A stretch of DNA of 64,000 nucleotides, taken from positions 1,677,501 to 1,741,500 of the forward strand of contig NZ_JAPDFL010000001.1 of the NCBI RefSeq assembly GCF_025949695.1, written 5' to 3'. The position numbers were made by a program, and so were the translations under genes. Positions 28,174-38,033 of this stretch are shown piece after piece (the first letter of the stretch is position 1; the number at the start of each line of letters is the position of its first letter). The notes under the pieces were generated by a model. That model had not been told where the DNA came from. It worked only from the letters and a program-made list of their open reading frames with translations, and did not search any database. Source of the stretch: Pararhodobacter zhoushanensis (GTDB lineage Bacteria; Pseudomonadota; Alphaproteobacteria; Rhodobacterales; Rhodobacteraceae).

Positions 28174-28722
28174 CGCCGCCCCCGCTTCCAGTCATCGATG
28201 CGGGCGTGGATCGCGACGACGATCCCGCCCAGCGCCACGGCGATGAACACCCAACGCAGGGTGTCGAGGGTGGGCACGAGCGGTTGGATGGACGATTGCG
28301 CCTCGGCCAGAATCTCCTGCACGACCTCGACCCCGGCGGCACCGACGGTGGCCGCGCCCGCCGCTCCACCTCCACGCAGCGTCCGGCTGTCGGCCAGCAC
28401 CTCACGCGCGGGCGGGGTCTCCGTAGCAAACGCTGTCGCGCGGACCGCAAACGGCTCACCCCAGGACCGCGCTGGGCCCAGATCGATGTGCATGAAGCCG
28501 GAGCGCGGATAATACCCAAAGCCGAGGAACCCCGCCGCGCGGGCTGCGGCCTCGAATGCCACCGGATCATGGTTTGACATGGCGATGTCGAAGGCGGTGC
28601 CTTGCATGTGCCTGGACGCCGGCGCGCCGCCGACGGCGCGGTTGTGCTCGGGGCTGCGATAGGCGGACAGCACAATCAGGGGCTTGGCGAGGCGATTGCG
28701 CAGGCGCTGCAGAGCGTCCATC
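28170..28722 (-). pseudogene. M15-family phage endolysin, 5'-truncated by IS21 (copy 2)
   Basis: About 183 codons of native sequence, from MDALQRLRNRLAKPL through SRHMQGTAFD (HxxGxAxD) and FMHIDLG to a C-terminal membrane helix. Upstream the frame runs into the IS21 end at 28723, which supplies a false N-terminus (MAQFSVKIIRL). Copy 1 is cut at nearly the same place in the gene by a different IS. Confidence 0.8.
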
Positions 28723-28834
28723 TGTTGATTTGCACTCAGAACTGAGCCGGTTAGGCGGATAATTTTCACTGAGAACTGAGCCATGTGAACCTTTCCCCAA
28801 AGCGTTGAGCGGCGGGGGCAACGGAGTGATCCAC

Positions 28835-30366
28835 ATGGGACTATTGAACATCATCCGACGGATGCATTTGCGGCAGAAGTTGTCGATCCGCGAGATCGCG
28901 CGGCTAAAGGCGTGTCGCGGAATACCGTGACCAAGCATCTGGCGGCGAACACCATCGAGCCAAAATTTGCGACACCGGAGCGGCAAAGTAAGCTTGACCC
29001 CTTCGCCGAGAAGCTGGCGGGTTGGCTGAAGACCGAGGCCGGGAAGTCACGCAAGCAGCGGCGCACAGTGAAGCAACTGCATGCCGATCTCGTGGCGCTT
29101 GGCTTCACCGGCTCTTATGCCCGGGTCGCAGCGTTTGCGCGACGGTGGCGGGCAGATAGGCAGCGCGAACAGCAGACGACGGGGCGCGGGACCTTTGTGC
29201 CGCTGCATTTTGATCCCGGCGATGCCTTCCAGTTCGACTGGAGCGAGGACTTCGCTGTCCTGGGCGGCGAGCGCACAAAGTTGCAGATGGCCCATATCAA
29301 GCTGTCGCACAGCCGTGCCTTTTTGCTACGCGCCTATCCGTTGCAGACCCACGAGATGCTGTTCGATGCCCATTGGCACGGCTTCCGCGTTTTTGGGGGC
29401 ATCCCTGGCCGAGGCATCTACGATAACATGAAGACGGCGGTGGATCGTGTCGGTCGCGGCAGGGAGCGGCAGATCAACATGCGCTTCCTCGCCATGACGA
29501 ACCACTATGTCTATGAGCCGGAGTTCTGCAATCCGGCAGCGGGCTGGGAGAAGGGCCAGGTCGAGAAGAACGTTCGGGATTCCCGACATCAGATGCTGCA
29601 AGCGATGCCGGACTTCCCTGACCTCACCGCGCTGAATGCCTGGCTGGAACAGCGTTGCCTCGAGCTGTGGCAGCAGACCCCGCATGGCAAACAGCCTGGC
29701 ACGATCGCCGATGTCTGGGCTGAAGAGCAGGCCGCGCTGATGCCGCTGCCGGTTGCCTTTGACGGCTTCATTGAGCTGAGCAAGCGTGTCTCGCCCACGT
29801 GCCTGATCAGCTTCGAGCGCAATCGCTATAGCGTTCCGGCGTCATTTGCGAACCGTCCTGTCAGCTTGCGGATCTATCCGGACCGGTTGGTGGTGGCGGC
29901 CGAGGGTAATGTCTTGTGCCAACATGCCCGTGTGATCCAGCGCAGTCACCACCTGCCGCCGCGGACGATTTATGACTGGCGGCATTATCTTGCGGTCGTT
30001 CAACGCAAGCCCGGAGCCCTTCGGAATGGTGCGCCGTTCCTCGAATTGCCTCACGCCTTCAGACAGTTGCAGGATCACATGCTGCGCAAACCCGGTGGCG
30101 ATCGGGAAATGGTCGATATCCTCGCCCTCGTTCTGCAGCATGACGAACAGGCTGTGCTGACCGCGGTGGAGCTGGCACTGACCGAGGGCGTGCCGACCAA
30201 GACCCATGTCCTGAACCTGCTGCACCGGCTGGTCGACGGCAAGGTGATCGGTGGGCCACCGCTGGACACGCCGCAAGCGCTGGCTCTGCACCGCGAACCC
30301 AAGGCCAATGTCGCACGTTACGACGGCCTGCGCAGCCAGAACGCCGGAGGCCACCATGCGTCATGA
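28835..30366 (+). pseudogene. istA: IS21 transposase IstA, frameshifted near the N-terminus
   Basis: ATG 28835 starts MGLLNIIRRMHLRQKLSIRE, and the frame then ends early. The remaining 484 codons continue in another frame from VSRNTVTKHLAAN. One missing G near 28905-28909 would join them. The DDE core (FQFDWSEDFAVLGG, YDNMKTAVD, EKGQVEKNVRDSR) is intact. A GTG at 28912 could in theory still start a shortened protein lacking part of the HTH. Confidence 0.85.
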
Positions 30367-31197
30367 TCCAGCCGCCGGCGCCATCGTCATCATGCTGCGC
30401 AGCCTCAAAATGTATGGCATGGCCCAAGCCGTCACGGACCTGATCGAGCAGGGCGCACCGGCCTTTGAAGCTGCAATCCCGATGCTGTCGCAACTGCTGA
30501 AGGCCGAATTGGCCGAGCGCGAGGTGCGCACCATCGCCTATCACATGAAGTCAGCGTTCGTCGGGCAAACAGTCCCCCGGACTGTTTGCTGATCCTCCTC
30601 ACCCCGGCCTACAAGGACCTCTCGGGCTTTGACTTCGCCGCCAGCGAGATCAACGAGGCGACCGTCAGAACGCTGCACCGCTGCGAGTTCATGGATGGCG
30701 CCCAGAATGTCGTCCTGATTGGCGGGCCGGGCACCGGCAAGACCCATGTTGCCACCGCCCTCGGCATACAGGCGATCGAACACCACCGCCGCAAGGTCCG
30801 CTTCTTCTCCACGATAGAACTGGTCAACGCCTTCGAACAGGAAAAGGCCAAAGGCAAAGCAGGCCAGATCGCGGAAGCCTTGACTAAGCTCGATCTCGTG
30901 ATCCTTGACGAATTGGGCTACCTCCCGTTCAGCGCGTCTGGTGGGGCCTTGCTGTTCCATCTGCTTAGCAAGCTTTACGAACGCACCAGCGTGGTGATCA
31001 CCACCAACCTCAGCTTCAGCGAATGGGCTACGGTCTTTGGTGATGCCAAGATGACCACGGCTTTGCTCGACCGTCTTACCCACCGCTGTCACATCCTGGA
31101 GACCGGAAACGACAGCTTCCGATTCAAGGCAAGTTCAGCTGCGGCATCCGCAGCAAAGAGAAAGAAGGAGACAACACAGATCTTGACCCCAGCATGA
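30356..31197 (+). pseudogene. istB: IS21 helper ATPase IstB, disrupted by a palindromic insertion
   Basis: AAA+ helper with Walker A GGPGTGKT, Walker B LVILDELG and the [17 protein letters not shown]-terminus. The N-terminal 70 codons end at a stop just after [17 protein letters not shown], and the rest resumes at [11 protein letters not shown] in another frame. The break coincides with a short insert holding a perfect hairpin (30565-30589). Confidence 0.88.
30565..30589. repeat. 10-bp perfect inverted repeat inserted in istB
   Basis: GCAAACAGTC, 5-nt loop CCCCG, GACTGTTTGC. Intact IstB proteins read from MK directly to a few residues before AYKDLSG, so about 40-45 extra nt are present here. 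It resembles the small palindromic repeats that insert into genes in alphaproteobacteria. Family membership is from memory and unverified. Confidence 0.7.
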
Positions 31198-31287
31198 ACC
31201 AAAAACCATAATCAGAGGTGGCTCAATTCTCGGTGAAAAAACCGGCTCAGTTCTGAGTGCAAATCAACACACTAGAGCCCGCTAAAC

Positions 31288-34200
31288 CTAGACGAACCGA
31301 AGCAGACCTGTAACAGCGGTTTCCTTACATGCTTCGCCTATTTTCTGATGCAGCAATGGCTTAGAGACCGCATTTGTCCTCGCGCCAACGGCGCCAAACG
31401 CCTCAACTGCGCGCAGGCGGAGCAGCGCCATGCGGATTCCCTCGATACGCAAATCGTAACGGTTGCAGATGAGCTCCCCTTCCTCCAAACTTCGGTTGAT
31501 AGGCTCTTCCTTCGCTTCGAGATAAGCCGGTATAGGGCCTCCGTGGACGGCGACGTCCTCGAATGCGGCCAATACGATTGCTATCTCAGCCTGCAACACG
31601 CCGAGCCTCGTTCTACCAGTCGCATTCCCGTTCTGGCACATGCGCCTCGCCTCGGTTATGGCTCTGAGCGCGTTTTCGAACTCGCGATCCATTGCTAAGG
31701 CCAGCGCATGGTCTGTGACTGTTAGCAACCGTTCCGCACCGGAGAAGCGGTATAGCCTGGCCGTGTTTGCTTGAACGAACGCGAGATATCGATTGCGGTG
31801 CGTCATCCACAGATCGTCCGGATCGTTGGCGGCTGGCCTCAATATCGGATAGCCGTCCAACAGCAGTGTCATTAGGATCCGCCCGCTGCGTCCGTGCCGT
31901 ATCGGCGAATGCCCACTCCAAATCTCGCGGTCGGCTTCATCCAAGGACGCAAGACCGTTACCTAAACTGGCAGGCCCTTCCAGAAGCCAGCGAAGGCGCA
32001 GCCGACGCAGCTCGAGTTCAAGCGGGACAACCAATGAACTGCGAGATCCTGTTTGCCCTCCGGTCGGACCAGCTTGGATCGCCGCGATGTCGCGATCTAG
32101 ACGCTTTAGCGCATATTTTAGGCTGCGTTTTCGGTCTATTAGGCCAAACGTCAGTACTTCTTGATCTCTAATCTCCCCATTTTGAGCCATTGATTTAATT
32201 GACCCGCCACGCAGAGGATGACCGATCTGCACCTCTAGATCGACGCGTGCGCAAACGATGCGCTTGAGGGCTGCCGCAAGGGCAGCATCGCCGTCTGTGC
32301 TGTCAGGTGCGATTGCATCACTAGGCCGCTGCCATTCGTGCCAAAGCTGATTTTCGGCCCATACGAGTAGTGGGCGGTGGCCAACGAAGAAAGCCGACAT
32401 TCCAAGTGATTCTAGTATGGTTGCACGCTCAATTCTATTGAAAAGGGCGAAATGACGGGGTGGGGCTGGGCCGAACCCGCCAGGGAGCGCACCTAGGTCG
32501 CGTTTGCCGCCCTCGGATGGAACGAGGTCGTCCCGGCCAAGATACCACCCTTCTCGCAGACCGGGCTCAACGCATAGACGCGCATACAGCGCGAGGCGAT
32601 GTATGTCCGCGTCTATAGACATGCTGAGGCGATGATCCCGGTCCGCCTCGGATTGGAGCAAGACAGCAAAGGCGAAACGGATCGCCAAAACGGGATCGAA
32701 GACGGGCCGATCAAGCGAGAATACAATGTCGCCCTGGTGCGACAGCGATGGCCACTCGGTCTTCAAGCGTTGCCCAGGTTCAGACACGGCATTCAAGGCA
32801 GCGTCCGAGATGCAGTCAATGCTGAGGAGAAGGGCCGTGAATGCTTGAATGGCTCGTTCAGGCGGGCGTTCCATGGGACTGCGGGACGCTTCCGAGCCCT
32901 TCATTTGCATGTGCCGCGCGCGAAGATGGGCCTGTCGAGCGACTAGACGATATGCTTCACGGAGTAAGATACGGCCCTCGGCGTTCTCTAAGAGCAGTGT
33001 CCGTAGGACAACGGCCACGTCGTGAAGCAGGATGTAGGTAGAAAAGGCTTCGGTGTCGCCTGCTTCTATCCGGCGCAGTTCGTCGAAACGCGCTTCCTCA
33101 GCGAAATGCGGGGCCATTGGACGCTTTCGAAGAAACTGACCGCTCGCGGCTGTAACCATGCTTTGGAGCAGAGAAATTGCGTCCGCGCTTGAAGGTATCT
33201 TCGGAGCGTCCTCTTCGCGTCTGCTATGGCGCCACTGCTCTAGGCACGTCGCTACGGTTGGCAGCATCATCCCGTCGGCAGACGTGACCAATAGGGCGAC
33301 CAGTGGCAGCATGGCCCCCGCGCCCCATTGGGCTACGAGTTGTTCGCAGGCCAATCGCAGACCGGCGCCAGCGCCCTGGGCGCGCGAGCATTCGCCCATC
33401 AGCTTCAGGAAGCCCTCCAACTCGGGGTCAGGCGTCTCCGCCAGCACAACGGCGAGTGCCGTGAGTACGTCGCCGTCGAGTTCTAACTCGAGGACGTCTT
33501 CCGCTCCGTATCTATCGCACGCCGCGACAAATCGATCCTGCGCCGCCAGATCAAGATACCATTTCAACCGGCGTCCCGTCGGCCGTGGTACATTTATCTT
33601 TCGAGCGTTTTTGTTGGCCAGGGATAGGCCGCCGCTCGTTGTAAGGACGAAACGGCTGTGTTCATTGCTTTCCAGCAGGGTCGTCAGCAGCCTTTCGTAG
33701 CCAGTTCGACGAAACAGCTTATTTATGTCGCCTGGCGAGCGGCCAACGTCAAGGAACACGAAGAGCGCTGGGTTTTCGCGGTGCAGCTCTCGTATTCGAT
33801 CAAGTATCACGCCAAGGTTAGGTTCTGTCCCAACCCGCGACATTTCGGCCAGACGTTTACGAATGCGAACGTCCAAGCCCTCGCTGGACTTAAATCTCTC
33901 GTTAATGCGCTCGAGGAATGTAAGCGTCTCGACACAGAGTGAAACGTAGTCGCGCGACGTGGTCTGCACACAGAGAATCGGAAGCACTTTCTCGACGCCT
34001 TTGCGGCCGCGGCAGGTGAAGGTTATCTCGCCAAGGGCGTCGAACCTGCGCAGCATGTCGCCGACGATAGCCTTCTTCCCGGAGTGTGCCGGTCCCTTCA
34101 ACACAACGGCGGGTCGGCGACTACCAATAGGCTGGCCATGGTAGTCGAGCGTATCGATTGTACTGTCGATGATCGCGTCGAACGCGTCAACAGAACGAAC

Positions 34201-35073
34201 AAAAGAGCCTTGTGCACTGTTCTTGACGTACTTCCAGATGGACGGCTCTATCCAAGACGGACCGGTCTGCTCCGGAACTGTTTCTTCAGCGACCTCGCGC
34301 AGTGCTACCTTTTCCGTAAGCCCGAGGTGTTCTGCTATCCCCTCAAAGCACAGCTTTGGAGAGGCGAAGCAGGAATTATCTAAGAAATCACAAAGCGTTT
34401 TGGCATTGCGACTTTCCCAGGGGGTGAACTCCTTCGATTGCTTGAGGTGGTGGTAAACAAACTCTGCAAAGACCCTCCGGGCAGAAATAGACAGTTTGAT
34501 GCCAGGGGTCAGCGAGTTGATCTTAGGTCCACCGCCACCGCATGCGAAATCCTTGCGAACCGCCTCGCTAACATCACCGATCATCAACAAACCATATAGA
34601 GTGGATCCAACCGTAGTTGGGAGATCATTTTTGTCTATGCGAGCAGCGTCACATTCGGTGGCACCAAGCTCGAGGAGCTCATGCTGCGGCGGCGGTGCCG
34701 GCAGCAAGTTATAACTTTGACCGAACCCAATGACGGATCGCGTCAATTGGACACGGCCGTATGCGTCCCGCCCGCCCTCGCGCGCGACCAGCGACCACAG
34801 AACCCCAATCGCCCAGACCTGGCCCCAGATGCCAACGCGTTGGTTTACACTTTCGGCTGGTTCGCCACGCTGGTAGACTTCGTCGCGAATGCGCGCGAGA
34901 AGTTCCTTGATCTTTGCACTCCCGGGTCGTCCAAGATAATGGGCGCCTGTCAAGAATTTCGACGGGCGGGCGTGAGTATTGCCCGTTCGGATCTCATAAT
35001 TCGGCATACGCCGAAAGGCTTCGTTAACGCGAGGCGCGTTAAAGTAGAGATCTTCGTTCGTGCTCCTGGCCAC
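31288..35073 (-). CDS. Large STAND-like P-loop NTPase of unknown function (possible defence protein)
   Basis: 1261 residues from GTG 35073 (GGAGAGG 5 nt upstream). Residues 1-300 match nothing I know. A P-loop GPAHSGKK lies at 327-334, a Walker B-like ALFVFLDVG at about 436-444, and a sensor-like RFVLTTSGG at 474-482, then a long helical region rich in Leu/Ala repeats (about 550-1261), possibly TPR-like. This order (N-terminal effector?, NTPase, helical sensor) is that of STAND proteins, which include antiphage sensors. No membrane segment or known nuclease motif is clear. Base composition is less GC-rich than the neighbours, with rarer codons, as for acquired DNA. The gene ends 18 nt from IS21 and stands alone on its strand. 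Confidence 0.8.
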   Translation of the reverse strand: MARSTNEDLYFNAPRVNEAFRRMPNYEIRTGNTHARPSKFLTGAHYLGRPGSAKIKELLARIRDEVYQRGEPAESVNQRVGIWGQVWAIGVLWSLVAREGGRDAYGRVQLTRSVIGFGQSYNLLPAPPPQHELLELGATECDAARIDKNDLPTTVGSTLYGLLMIGDVSEAVRKDFACGGGGPKINSLTPGIKLSISARRVFAEFVYHHLKQSKEFTPWESRNAKTLCDFLDNSCFASPKLCFEGIAEHLGLTEKVALREVAEETVPEQTGPSWIEPSIWKYVKNSAQGSFVRSVDAFDAIIDSTIDTLDYHGQPIGSRRPAVVLKGPAHSGKKAIVGDMLRRFDALGEITFTCRGRKGVEKVLPILCVQTTSRDYVSLCVETLTFLERINERFKSSEGLDVRIRKRLAEMSRVGTEPNLGVILDRIRELHRENPALFVFLDVGRSPGDINKLFRRTGYERLLTTLLESNEHSRFVLTTSGGLSLANKNARKINVPRPTGRRLKWYLDLAAQDRFVAACDRYGAEDVLELELDGDVLTALAVVLAETPDPELEGFLKLMGECSRAQGAGAGLRLACEQLVAQWGAGAMLPLVALLVTSADGMMLPTVATCLEQWRHSRREEDAPKIPSSADAISLLQSMVTAASGQFLRKRPMAPHFAEEARFDELRRIEAGDTEAFSTYILLHDVAVVLRTLLLENAEGRILLREAYRLVARQAHLRARHMQMKGSEASRSPMERPPERAIQAFTALLLSIDCISDAALNAVSEPGQRLKTEWPSLSHQGDIVFSLDRPVFDPVLAIRFAFAVLLQSEADRDHRLSMSIDADIHRLALYARLCVEPGLREGWYLGRDDLVPSEGGKRDLGALPGGFGPAPPRHFALFNRIERATILESLGMSAFFVGHRPLLVWAENQLWHEWQRPSDAIAPDSTDGDAALAAALKRIVCARVDLEVQIGHPLRGGSIKSMAQNGEIRDQEVLTFGLIDRKRSLKYALKRLDRDIAAIQAGPTGGQTGSRSSLVVPLELELRRLRLRWLLEGPASLGNGLASLDEADREIWSGHSPIRHGRSGRILMTLLLDGYPILRPAANDPDDLWMTHRNRYLAFVQANTARLYRFSGAERLLTVTDHALALAMDREFENALRAITEARRMCQNGNATGRTRLGVLQAEIAIVLAAFEDVAVHGGPIPAYLEAKEEPINRSLEEGELICNRYDLRIEGIRMALLRLRAVEAFGAVGARTNAVSKPLLHQKIGEACKETAVTGLLRFV

Positions 35074-35324
35074 GGCGCCTCTCCAGTGTCTATTGCGGGC
35101 GCCGAATCAGCTCCTCTCAGTGTTTAACGGCAAGGCCCCTGGTTTGCGAAGCCATCTTCGCAATGCGCGACGCGAATTCGCAATGCAAAACCTTGTTCGC
35201 ACTGCGCTGCAAGGTTCCCGATACGTGAACAAACACGGGCAGATGAGCTGATTGTTGGGAAATCTGGGCGCAAAACTGGCCATCCTTGAGGGGTAGAACC
35301 ACCCCCCCAGCCGAGGAGGCCTCG

Positions 35325-35627
35325 ATGACTGAAAAGTATCCCACCACGCCGCCGACAATAAGGTCTATCGGCACTACCAACTCGGATCCCGCCGAGCCAA
35401 CCACTCCGCTCGCAGTGCGCAGCGCGATGATCCGATCCGAGATCGAACGCGCAGGTGCGACACCTGATTTTGCACGCGAGTGCGACGCGCTGCGCAACCG
35501 CCAGACCCGGAGAGAAAGCGTAGCACGGGCCTCTACGGGCCAAGCGTTGATTGAGATCCACCACCGCACAGCGCCAATCCTAGGCGCCGGGCCGTCACCT
35601 CTCAGCCTCGCGAACAAGAAGGACTGA
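35325..35627 (+). CDS. Small hypothetical protein, first gene of an envelope operon
   Basis: 100 residues from ATG 35325 (GAGGAGG upstream). Pro/Thr-rich start (MTEKYPTTPPTIRS), then an Arg/Glu/Ala-rich helix (MIRSEIERAGATPDFARECD). No membrane segment or known domain. It is followed 3 nt later by the membrane protein gene. I do not recognise it. The divergent gap from the NTPase gene (35074-35324) probably holds the promoter. Confidence 0.6.
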   Translation: MTEKYPTTPPTIRSIGTTNSDPAEPTTPLAVRSAMIRSEIERAGATPDFARECDALRNRQTRRESVARASTGQALIEIHHRTAPILGAGPSPLSLANKKD

Positions 35628-35630
35628 TCC

Positions 35631-36602
35631 ATGATCCCCTACATGCAAATGGAAGCGGCAGATCGCATCCGCAAGAGCCGCCCGCTGTCGCTCTACTATC
35701 TTCGCGCCGCGTGGAACGCGGCACAGTTCGCTGCAATCGGCCTTGAGTTCATGGCCGTCCATTCCACGGTCGTCTGGTTCCTGCGGGATCCGGTTTCCGG
35801 AGAGTTGCCACCAGGCTCAGGGCCTATAATCTTTCTAGGTTCGGCCTTCTTCTGCGTTGTGACGTTGGCCTTCTTCCATAAGCCGATCGGCGCTGTGCGG
35901 AACTGGCGAGGAGGTTCTTTCCTGCTTGGGCTCTTTGCTCTTGCTGCTGGCGTGACTTTCATTAACGCCCTCATACCATATCTTAATCAGGCGACGGCCG
36001 GGTCTTGGGATGACAGCACCGCCGCCACCACCCAAGCAATGTTGCGTGACAAGGCCTTAATGACCCGCGCGATGGTGATCGTCATGGGGGCCTGTGTCGC
36101 GTCCAACGGGTTGCACGGGTTGGTCGAAACAAAGGACGCAATCGCCGAGGCAATTCAAGCTCGGAATGACGGCACAGCACTTCACGGCGAGGTCCTCGCC
36201 TTCGACGAACTGCATTATTCGATCCAGTTGCAGCGCGAAATGGACGAGGAGGCAAAACAGCAAGATGCGCAAGACGTCGCCCGCGGCATCAGCGAAGGCC
36301 TTCATGACGCGGCACGAAGGAAGGATGCATACTTGATGGGTGGGCGCCCCGCTTACCCGAGCCGTGAGCAGCTGGAAGAACGCTATGCCGACCAGTCAAA
36401 TCCGCCGTTCATGCCCGCAGATCCCGCCCTTGCGGAACTTGTCCGCAGCAGGGTGGCACAGCACAGCGTCCCCCTTGCGCTGCTGCCTCCCGACCCGAAC
36501 GATCTTGATCCCGTGGACCGTGCTGGCTTGTCTGCCCACGCGGCTTGGCTTCGCACTGTCGCCGACCGCGACGCGATTTACCGTAAACTCGTCACCGCCT
36601 GA
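35631..36602 (+). CDS. Hypothetical membrane protein
   Basis: 323 residues. Four membrane segments are predicted (about 29-50, 65-83, 96-118, 143-165), then a charged cytoplasmic tail of about 150 residues (QREMDEEAKQQDAQDVARG, helical) ending in a Pro-rich and aspartate-rich segment. GAAGGAC before ATG. Third gene begins 12 nt downstream. No family recognised. The operon context suggests a role with the M50-like and OmpA-like proteins in the envelope. Confidence 0.75.
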   Translation: MIPYMQMEAADRIRKSRPLSLYYLRAAWNAAQFAAIGLEFMAVHSTVVWFLRDPVSGELPPGSGPIIFLGSAFFCVVTLAFFHKPIGAVRNWRGGSFLLGLFALAAGVTFINALIPYLNQATAGSWDDSTAATTQAMLRDKALMTRAMVIVMGACVASNGLHGLVETKDAIAEAIQARNDGTALHGEVLAFDELHYSIQLQREMDEEAKQQDAQDVARGISEGLHDAARRKDAYLMGGRPAYPSREQLEERYADQSNPPFMPADPALAELVRSRVAQHSVPLALLPPDPNDLDPVDRAGLSAHAAWLRTVADRDAIYRKLVTA

Positions 36603-36614
36603 AGGAAGCGCACC

Positions 36615-37249
36615 ATGAACATCGTAAAGGCACTTGTCATCCCGCTGGCCCTTTCCCTTTGCACGTCCGCGGCCGCAGCCCAACAGGAACTGAGGATTCT
36701 GATCGATGTTGGCGTCGGGGGGCGACCCTGAGGGGAGCCTACGGCCGCGAAGCGGCCCGACTGGCCGGACAGGAAATCGCGAGGCTCGATCTCGCCTTTG
36801 GTGACGACGTTGTCATCGCCACCTTCGGTGACCCGAATGCCTCCGACCATCTTGACATGGTCAGTCACAATCGCCGCACGACGCTGACCTATTCGGGCCC
36901 ACATGCCGCCACCCTCCCTGCATTTGTGGGCCAACTCATCGCGGAGATGCCGGGCTTGCCAATGCATCGGACTTCGGACCTCGACGCGCGGATCACCATG
37001 TACCCACCAAGCTGCACCTCGCACACGGTGACGACGATTGTGATGTCCAACGGCTACGAGATTGGCGAACGGGACGGGCGCGCATTTCGCTTCCCGGAGA
37101 TGTCGACCCCCGGGTGTGGTGAAATCGTCTTCATCGGCTTCGGCATTCACGATGACGCGCCCGTAGAAGGTCTTCTGCCCCGCGCGGAAGGTTTGGTCCG
37201 CTCGATCATGATGGAGGCTGGATATGACGCCGCTCGCTTCCTTCGCTGA
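36615..37249 (+). pseudogene. Exported von Willebrand A-like protein, frameshifted
   Basis: ATG 36615 (AAGGAAG upstream) starts a signal peptide (MNIVKALVIPLALSLCTSAA) and the first strand of a VWA-like fold (ELRILIDVG), then stops at 36729. The rest of the domain continues in another frame (LRGAYGREAARLAGQEIARL, DDVVIATFGDP, TTIVMSNGYEIG, EIVFIGFGIH). The break lies in a run of six G at 36717-36722; one added or two lost bases restore the frame. The metal-site DxSxS is not readable at the break. Its end overlaps the next gene by 26 nt. Confidence 0.72.
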
Positions 37250-38033
37250 ATTTCGCCGCCGGCAGCTTCCCCCCGCCACCCATTGGTCGCCCTACATCCC
37301 GATTTGGGTCCAGGTGGCGGCTGCAATAGCGGTCGGCGTTGTGGCTGTCAGTCTCTTGGTGGTGACAGTTCCGAACGCCTTCTACGAGGCGCGGACGGCC
37401 ACCGTGACCTTGGTTCATGAAATCGGCCATGCAAGCATATCATGGCTTGATACACGCGAGTTTGGTCAGATCGACCTGCACGAGCATGGTGGCGTTGCAT
37501 TTGTGTCGTCGTCCGGCGACGTCTGGCTCGCCATCGCGGCAGCGGCCGGTATTCTATTGCCAGCGTGGATGGCTGCGGCGATCCTCGCGTTGGGGCTGAC
37601 GCGTGTGGGAATCGAATTCGGCCTCTTGGTCAGCGGTGTAATCATTTTGGTAGTGGCACTTCTGCACGCCGACATCTCGCCGGACAGTTTCGTTGCAATC
37701 TCCGTCCTCGCGGGTGGGATGCTGCTCGCTGGCGGTTTGCCAATGGGTGGTGCGTTGCGCTCTGGGCTTTGCCTCGCGATCGCTGGCGCCTTAAGCCTGG
37801 CCGTGTACGAGGGACGCGCATACGCCTATGTGGACTACATCGACAGCGATCCAAGCCACCCCGCCGATGCACGCATCGTCGCCAACGCCCTCGACATCGT
37901 CACCGTGGACGAGGTTGGCGATGTCCTGACTGGTCTTATGGTTGTAGGGTACGTCGCTGCGATTTTGATCTCATGGGCATGGCTTTCTCGGATCGGAGCG
38001 ATACGCCGTATTGGTGTGCGGGGAGGACGGTAA
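37224..38033 (+). CDS. M50B-like membrane metalloprotease homologue
   Basis: 269 residues. A membrane helix (about 26-50) is followed by TLVHEIGHASISW, the HExxH zinc motif of site-2-like proteases at about 69-73, then five or six more hydrophobic segments. A second metal ligand motif (NxxPxxxxDG type of classical S2P) is not obvious, so it fits the peptidase M50B-like group better. TGGAGG before ATG 37224. Encoded between the VWA-like and OmpA-like genes, with stop/start overlap to the latter. Confidence 0.78.
   Translation: MTPLASFAEFRRRQLPPATHWSPYIPIWVQVAAAIAVGVVAVSLLVVTVPNAFYEARTATVTLVHEIGHASISWLDTREFGQIDLHEHGGVAFVSSSGDVWLAIAAAAGILLPAWMAAAILALGLTRVGIEFGLLVSGVIILVVALLHADISPDSFVAISVLAGGMLLAGGLPMGGALRSGLCLAIAGALSLAVYEGRAYAYVDYIDSDPSHPADARIVANALDIVTVDEVGDVLTGLMVVGYVAAILISWAWLSRIGAIRRIGVRGGR

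Larger units (their letters stand above)
28723..31269 (+). mobile_element. IS21-family insertion sequence, inactive
   Basis: 2547 bp. Outer ends are inverted repeats (TGTTGATTTGCACTCAGAAC on the left, its complement on the right), and a second inner copy of ACTGAGAACTGAGCC occurs near the left end, as IS21 multiple terminal repeats do. It holds istA and istB, both damaged. No matching target duplication is seen (left flank CCATC, right flank CACTA), so one flank was lost after insertion. Confidence 0.9.

Noticed and set aside
35107..35632. Overlapping minus-strand frames opposite the first gene of the envelope operon
   Set aside because: The plus-strand gene has a strong ribosome site and sits 3 nt before the next gene; the antisense frames have neither.
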